From NCBI RefSeq assembly GCF_014635665.1, contig NZ_BMDG01000007.1, positions 213,191-277,190 on the forward strand: 64,000 nt of DNA. Reading direction: 5' to 3'. This stretch comes from Isoptericola cucumis. GTDB lineage: Bacteria > Actinomycetota > Actinomycetes > Actinomycetales > Cellulomonadaceae. The translations under genes were made by a program, and so were the position numbers. The number at the start of each line of letters is the position of its first letter. Position 1 is the stretch's first letter. Shown here one piece after another: positions 61,730 to 64,000 of the stretch. Below the pieces are notes generated by a model. That model ran no database searches, was not told the DNA's origin, and was given only the letters and a program-made list of their open reading frames with translations.

Positions 61730-62716
61730 ATGCTCAGTCGTACCGAGCTCGACCGCCGGACGTTCATGCGCCTGGCGGGTTCCACGGTCGCGGTCGGTGC
61801 CGCGACGGTCACGGGCGCCGCCGGTGCGGCGGCGCTGCCGACGACGACGGCGGCGGGGCAGGGGCGGCGGCTCGTGCCGCCGGGCAAGCTCGGCATCCAG
61901 CTGTACTCGATCCGCGACAAGGTGTCGTCGATCGGCTTCCGTGCCGTCTTCGAGCGGCTGGCACAGCTGGGCTACGCGGAGGTGGAGTTCGCCGGCTACA
62001 CCCAGGGCGGCGTCGGTCCGATCACCCCGCAGGAGATCCGCGGGCTGCTCGACGACAACGGCCTGGCCGCGGTCGGCTCGCACCGCGGGATCCGCGACTT
62101 CGCGACGAACATGGAGGCCGAGCTCGACATCGCCCAGACCCTGGGCATGCAGCACGTCGGGACGGCGAACGCCCCGACGAACGACCGGACCGTCGCGGGG
62201 TACCGCGCGGCCGCCGAGCAGTTCAACGGGTTCGGCGAGGCGGCCGCGGCCCGCGGGCTGAAGTTCTACCAGCACAACCACCAGCACGAGTTCGCGTTCG
62301 CGAACGACGACCCGGCGGTGCGCCTCTACGACGTCTTCCTTCAGAACACCGACCCGCAGACGGTGTTCCTCGAGATGGACGTGTTCTGGGCGTTCGTCGG
62401 GCGCCACCTCTACCCGGGCTTCGACCCGGTGGAGTACGTGCTCGCGCAGCGGTCCCGCTACCCGCTGTTCCACCTCAAGGACGGCCGGGTGAACCCGGGG
62501 TCGGGCAACGGGTACGGCATCGTCGAGTTCGGCGTCGGCGACATCGACTACCAGTCGTTCCTCGGGGCGCTCGCAGGCTCGGGCCGCCAGCACGGCATCT
62601 GGGAGCAGGACAACGCGGCGTCGGTCGCGGAGCCGCCGCACCCGGTCGACTCCCTGGGGAACGCCGGGCGCAGCGCCGACGCGATCCTGTCGCTGCGCGC
62701 GGGACGAGGGGCCTGA
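61730..62716 (+). CDS. Tat-exported xylose-isomerase-like TIM-barrel protein
   Basis: A 328-residue protein with a Tat signal (DRRTFMRLAG at residues 9-18, hydrophobic to about 37) and a TIM barrel: KLGIQLYSIRDKV, GYAEVEFAGYTQGG, LKFYQHNHQHEFAF, TVFLEMDVFWAFVGR, YPLFHLKDGR and IWEQDNAA. Export of such an isomerase-like fold suggests that it acts on an extracellular sugar or glycoside before or beside the importer. ATG 61730 follows AGGGAGA. It is the last gene of the operon. Confidence 0.9.
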   Translation: MLSRTELDRRTFMRLAGSTVAVGAATVTGAAGAAALPTTTAAGQGRRLVPPGKLGIQLYSIRDKVSSIGFRAVFERLAQLGYAEVEFAGYTQGGVGPITPQEIRGLLDDNGLAAVGSHRGIRDFATNMEAELDIAQTLGMQHVGTANAPTNDRTVAGYRAAAEQFNGFGEAAAARGLKFYQHNHQHEFAFANDDPAVRLYDVFLQNTDPQTVFLEMDVFWAFVGRHLYPGFDPVEYVLAQRSRYPLFHLKDGRVNPGSGNGYGIVEFGVGDIDYQSFLGALAGSGRQHGIWEQDNAASVAEPPHPVDSLGNAGRSADAILSLRAGRGA

Positions 62717-62727
62717 CCGGACGACGA

Positions 62728-62763
62728 CCCGGTGGGTGCGGCCGGACGGCCGCGCCCACCGGG
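62728..62763. terminator. Strong bidirectional terminator
   Basis: Sixteen-base arms (62728-62743 and 62748-62763, one G-T pair) with a 4-base loop lie between the convergent TIM-barrel and GNAT genes. It is the most stable hairpin in the right half of the window. Confidence 0.75.
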
Positions 62764-62804
62764 CACGTCGTCCCGTCGTCCGGCACGCGGAGCGCCGGGA
62801 CGGC

Positions 62805-63425
62805 TCAGCGGCGGAGCATGACGACGTCGTCGTGCAGGACCCCGCCGACGTCGTAGGTCCGACCCCCGACGACCTCGAACCCGTGCTTGCGATAGAACGC
62901 CTGGGCGCGGCGGTTCTCGCCGTTGGTGCCGAGCCAGACCGGGGCGTGCGGGTCGAGGTCCTGCGCGGCGGCGACGGCCCCGGCCATGAGGAGGCTCGCG
63001 ACGCCGCTGCCCTGCGCGCCGGGCAGCACGTAGATCTTCGACAGCTCCGCATAGGGGCCGTCGCCGGCGACGGCGAGGAGCGCGTCCCGCTCGGAGGCGC
63101 CGTCCGGCTCGCCGAGCGCGACGAGGGCGTACCCGAGGAGGTGCTGCCCGGCCACGGCGCCCGCGGCGGGGGAACCGTCGGCGGCGACGGCGACCAGGAG
63201 TGCGTGCCGGTCGGAGGCCACCCAGTCGCGGAACGCCCCGGGAGTGAGGTGCGCGGCGACGTGTGCCGCCATGGTGGTGACGGGGGTCCCGGGCGGGCAG
63301 GCCAGCGGGAACGTCACCGAGGCGAGCCAGGCGACCTCGGCCGCCTCGGCGGGACGTGCGGCCTGCACGACGACCGTTCGCTGGTCGGTGGTACCGGTGG
63401 CTGGGGTGGCGGATGACGTGCTCAC
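62805..63425 (-). CDS. GNAT-family N-acetyltransferase
   Basis: A 206-residue acetyltransferase. The acetyl-CoA region reads AELSKIYVLPGAQGSGVASLLM with the Q/R-x-x-G-x-G/A pattern. A C-terminal part LGTNGENRRAQAFYRKHGFEVVGG is characteristic. The acceptor is unknown. GTG 63425 is taken as the start. It lies next to the rRNA operon, on the opposite strand. Confidence 0.87.
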   Translation of the reverse strand: MSTSSATPATGTTDQRTVVVQAARPAEAAEVAWLASVTFPLACPPGTPVTTMAAHVAAHLTPGAFRDWVASDRHALLVAVAADGSPAAGAVAGQHLLGYALVALGEPDGASERDALLAVAGDGPYAELSKIYVLPGAQGSGVASLLMAGAVAAAQDLDPHAPVWLGTNGENRRAQAFYRKHGFEVVGGRTYDVGGVLHDDVVMLRR

Positions 63426-63502
63426 CCACCGGATGATGCCGCATGCCGTCCCCTCGTCGCCGAGAGTCCGCGCGGGGTGTGCCCGCCGTCACGTCCCACG
63501 GG

Positions 63503-63532
63503 TTGATGAGCACCGCCGGAGGCGTGTAATGT
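63503..63532 (+). promoter_or_regulatory. Candidate upstream rrn promoter
   Basis: TTGATG (63503-63508) and TAATGT (63527-63532), or TGTAAT two bases earlier, make a promoter about 430 bases before 16S rRNA. The 533-base stretch 63426-63958 has no gene; it holds this promoter, a possible second one, and the AT-rich rRNA leader. Confidence 0.45.
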
Positions 63533-63735
63533 TCTACGACGTCAGCCCGACAGGCCGACGGACACGAAGAGTCACCGGGTTCGCCCGGAGGATGAGTGGC
63601 CGCCCGGGGCTGGAACTCACATCGAGGATCGTGGTCCTTCAGGGACCCCGGAAGTCGACGTGGGGCTCGCCAGATTCGCCTGGGGCGGTACGACGGCCGA
63701 GGAATTCGGTGGTCAGAACGGCCCAGAAGGTCTGG

Positions 63736-63741
63736 TAAGTT
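63736..63741 (+). promoter_or_regulatory. Candidate second rrn promoter -10
   Basis: TAAGTT lies about 220 bases before 16S rRNA in a position typical for a proximal rrn promoter. No convincing -35 is seen. Confidence 0.3.
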
Positions 63742-63799
63742 TGAGGGGTTGCCCCGGAGGGCTGGGACTGAGGTTCTGGTGCTGATGGTGTGTGTCGGT

Positions 63800-63811
63800 T
63801 GTTTGAGAACT
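63800..63811 (+). promoter_or_regulatory. rrn antitermination boxA-like element
   Basis: TGTTTGAGAACT matches the boxA-type element of mycobacterial rrn leaders. A small hairpin (GAACC, TTTT, GGTTC at 63848-63861) and a palindrome AACTAGCTAGTT (63881-63892) follow in a much more AT-rich leader. Confidence 0.6.
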
Positions 63812-63958
63812 CAACAGTGTGCTTGATAGTCAATGCCAAGTATTTTTGAACCTTTTGGTTCCTTTGGATCGGACTGAATGAACTAGCTAGTTTGTTTTGG
63901 TCTGGCCAGGTATTGTTGAATGCTGCGGGCTCTTTGGGGTTCGTGGTGTTTTCTCTCT

Positions 63959-64000
63959 TTTACGGAGAGTTTGATCCTGGCTCAGGACGAACGCTGGCGG
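63959..64000 (+). rRNA. rrs: 16S ribosomal RNA, 5' end
   Basis: The sequence AGAGTTTGATCCTGGCTCAG, the universal 16S forward site, is at 63966-63985. Alignment to E. coli numbering puts the mature 5' end near 63959. The rest of the rRNA operon lies beyond the window. Confidence 0.97.

Overview
The window is very GC-rich and GC3-biased, with dense gene packing, ATGA/GTGA gene overlaps, many leaderless starts, a SARP regulator, a conservon and actinobacterial-type rRNA leader. It comes from a high-GC actinobacterium. The gene content and LigA/rrn features suggest Micrococcales near Cellulomonadaceae or Promicromonosporaceae, but that placement is inference. The right edge enters a 16S rRNA gene; the left edge cuts a narG gene.

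Layout. (1) 1-24.2 kb is a nitrate and molybdenum region: the 5' part of respiratory narG (minus); three tandem secreted paralogues (minus) divergent from a small SARP; narK-nasA-nasB-like (nitrate import and assimilatory reduction); a divergent methyltransferase/kinase pair; nirB-nirD-cobA-hemD/HTH (nitrite reduction and sirohaem); modABC with a molbindin-type regulator (minus); a TetR/membrane-protein divergon; and moeA-moaC-mogA/moaE (molybdenum cofactor). Together these genes import nitrate and molybdate, build Mo cofactor and sirohaem, and reduce nitrate to ammonium. (2) 24.3-26.7 kb holds a Tat-exported PhoX phosphatase behind an excellent PhoP box. (3) 26.7-30.9 kb holds cysteine desulfurase, mnmA and a MetE-like gene, which in other actinobacteria sit next to ligA. 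Here ligA is 19 kb away (50.0 kb).

(4) The 19-kb block in between carries a HAD phosphomutase plus GH65 disaccharide phosphorylase, and a LacI regulator. It also carries a ThuA/Gfo-Idh sugar transport and oxidation operon without an ATPase, an S9 oligopeptidase, a complete conservon (kinase-like, Roadblock, DUF742, GTPase, P450) and a flavin monooxygenase. (5) After ligA come a second MetE-like gene that keeps a zinc motif, a ThuA-domain gene, and a ROK repressor divergent from a ribose-type ABC importer operon. That operon ends in a Gfo/Idh dehydrogenase and two TIM-barrel isomerase-like proteins, one of them Tat-exported. (6) A GNAT gene is followed by about 530 bases of rrn promoter/leader and the start of 16S rRNA.

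Regulatory DNA is unusually readable. There is a 12-bp LacI operator in two copies, TetR operators, a PHO box and a GlnR-like box. There is also an 11-bp direct repeat typical of SARP targets, a palindrome over the -10 of the Mo regulator, and long perfect hairpins, one of them inside a coding sequence. No insertion sequence, CRISPR array or tRNA was recognised.
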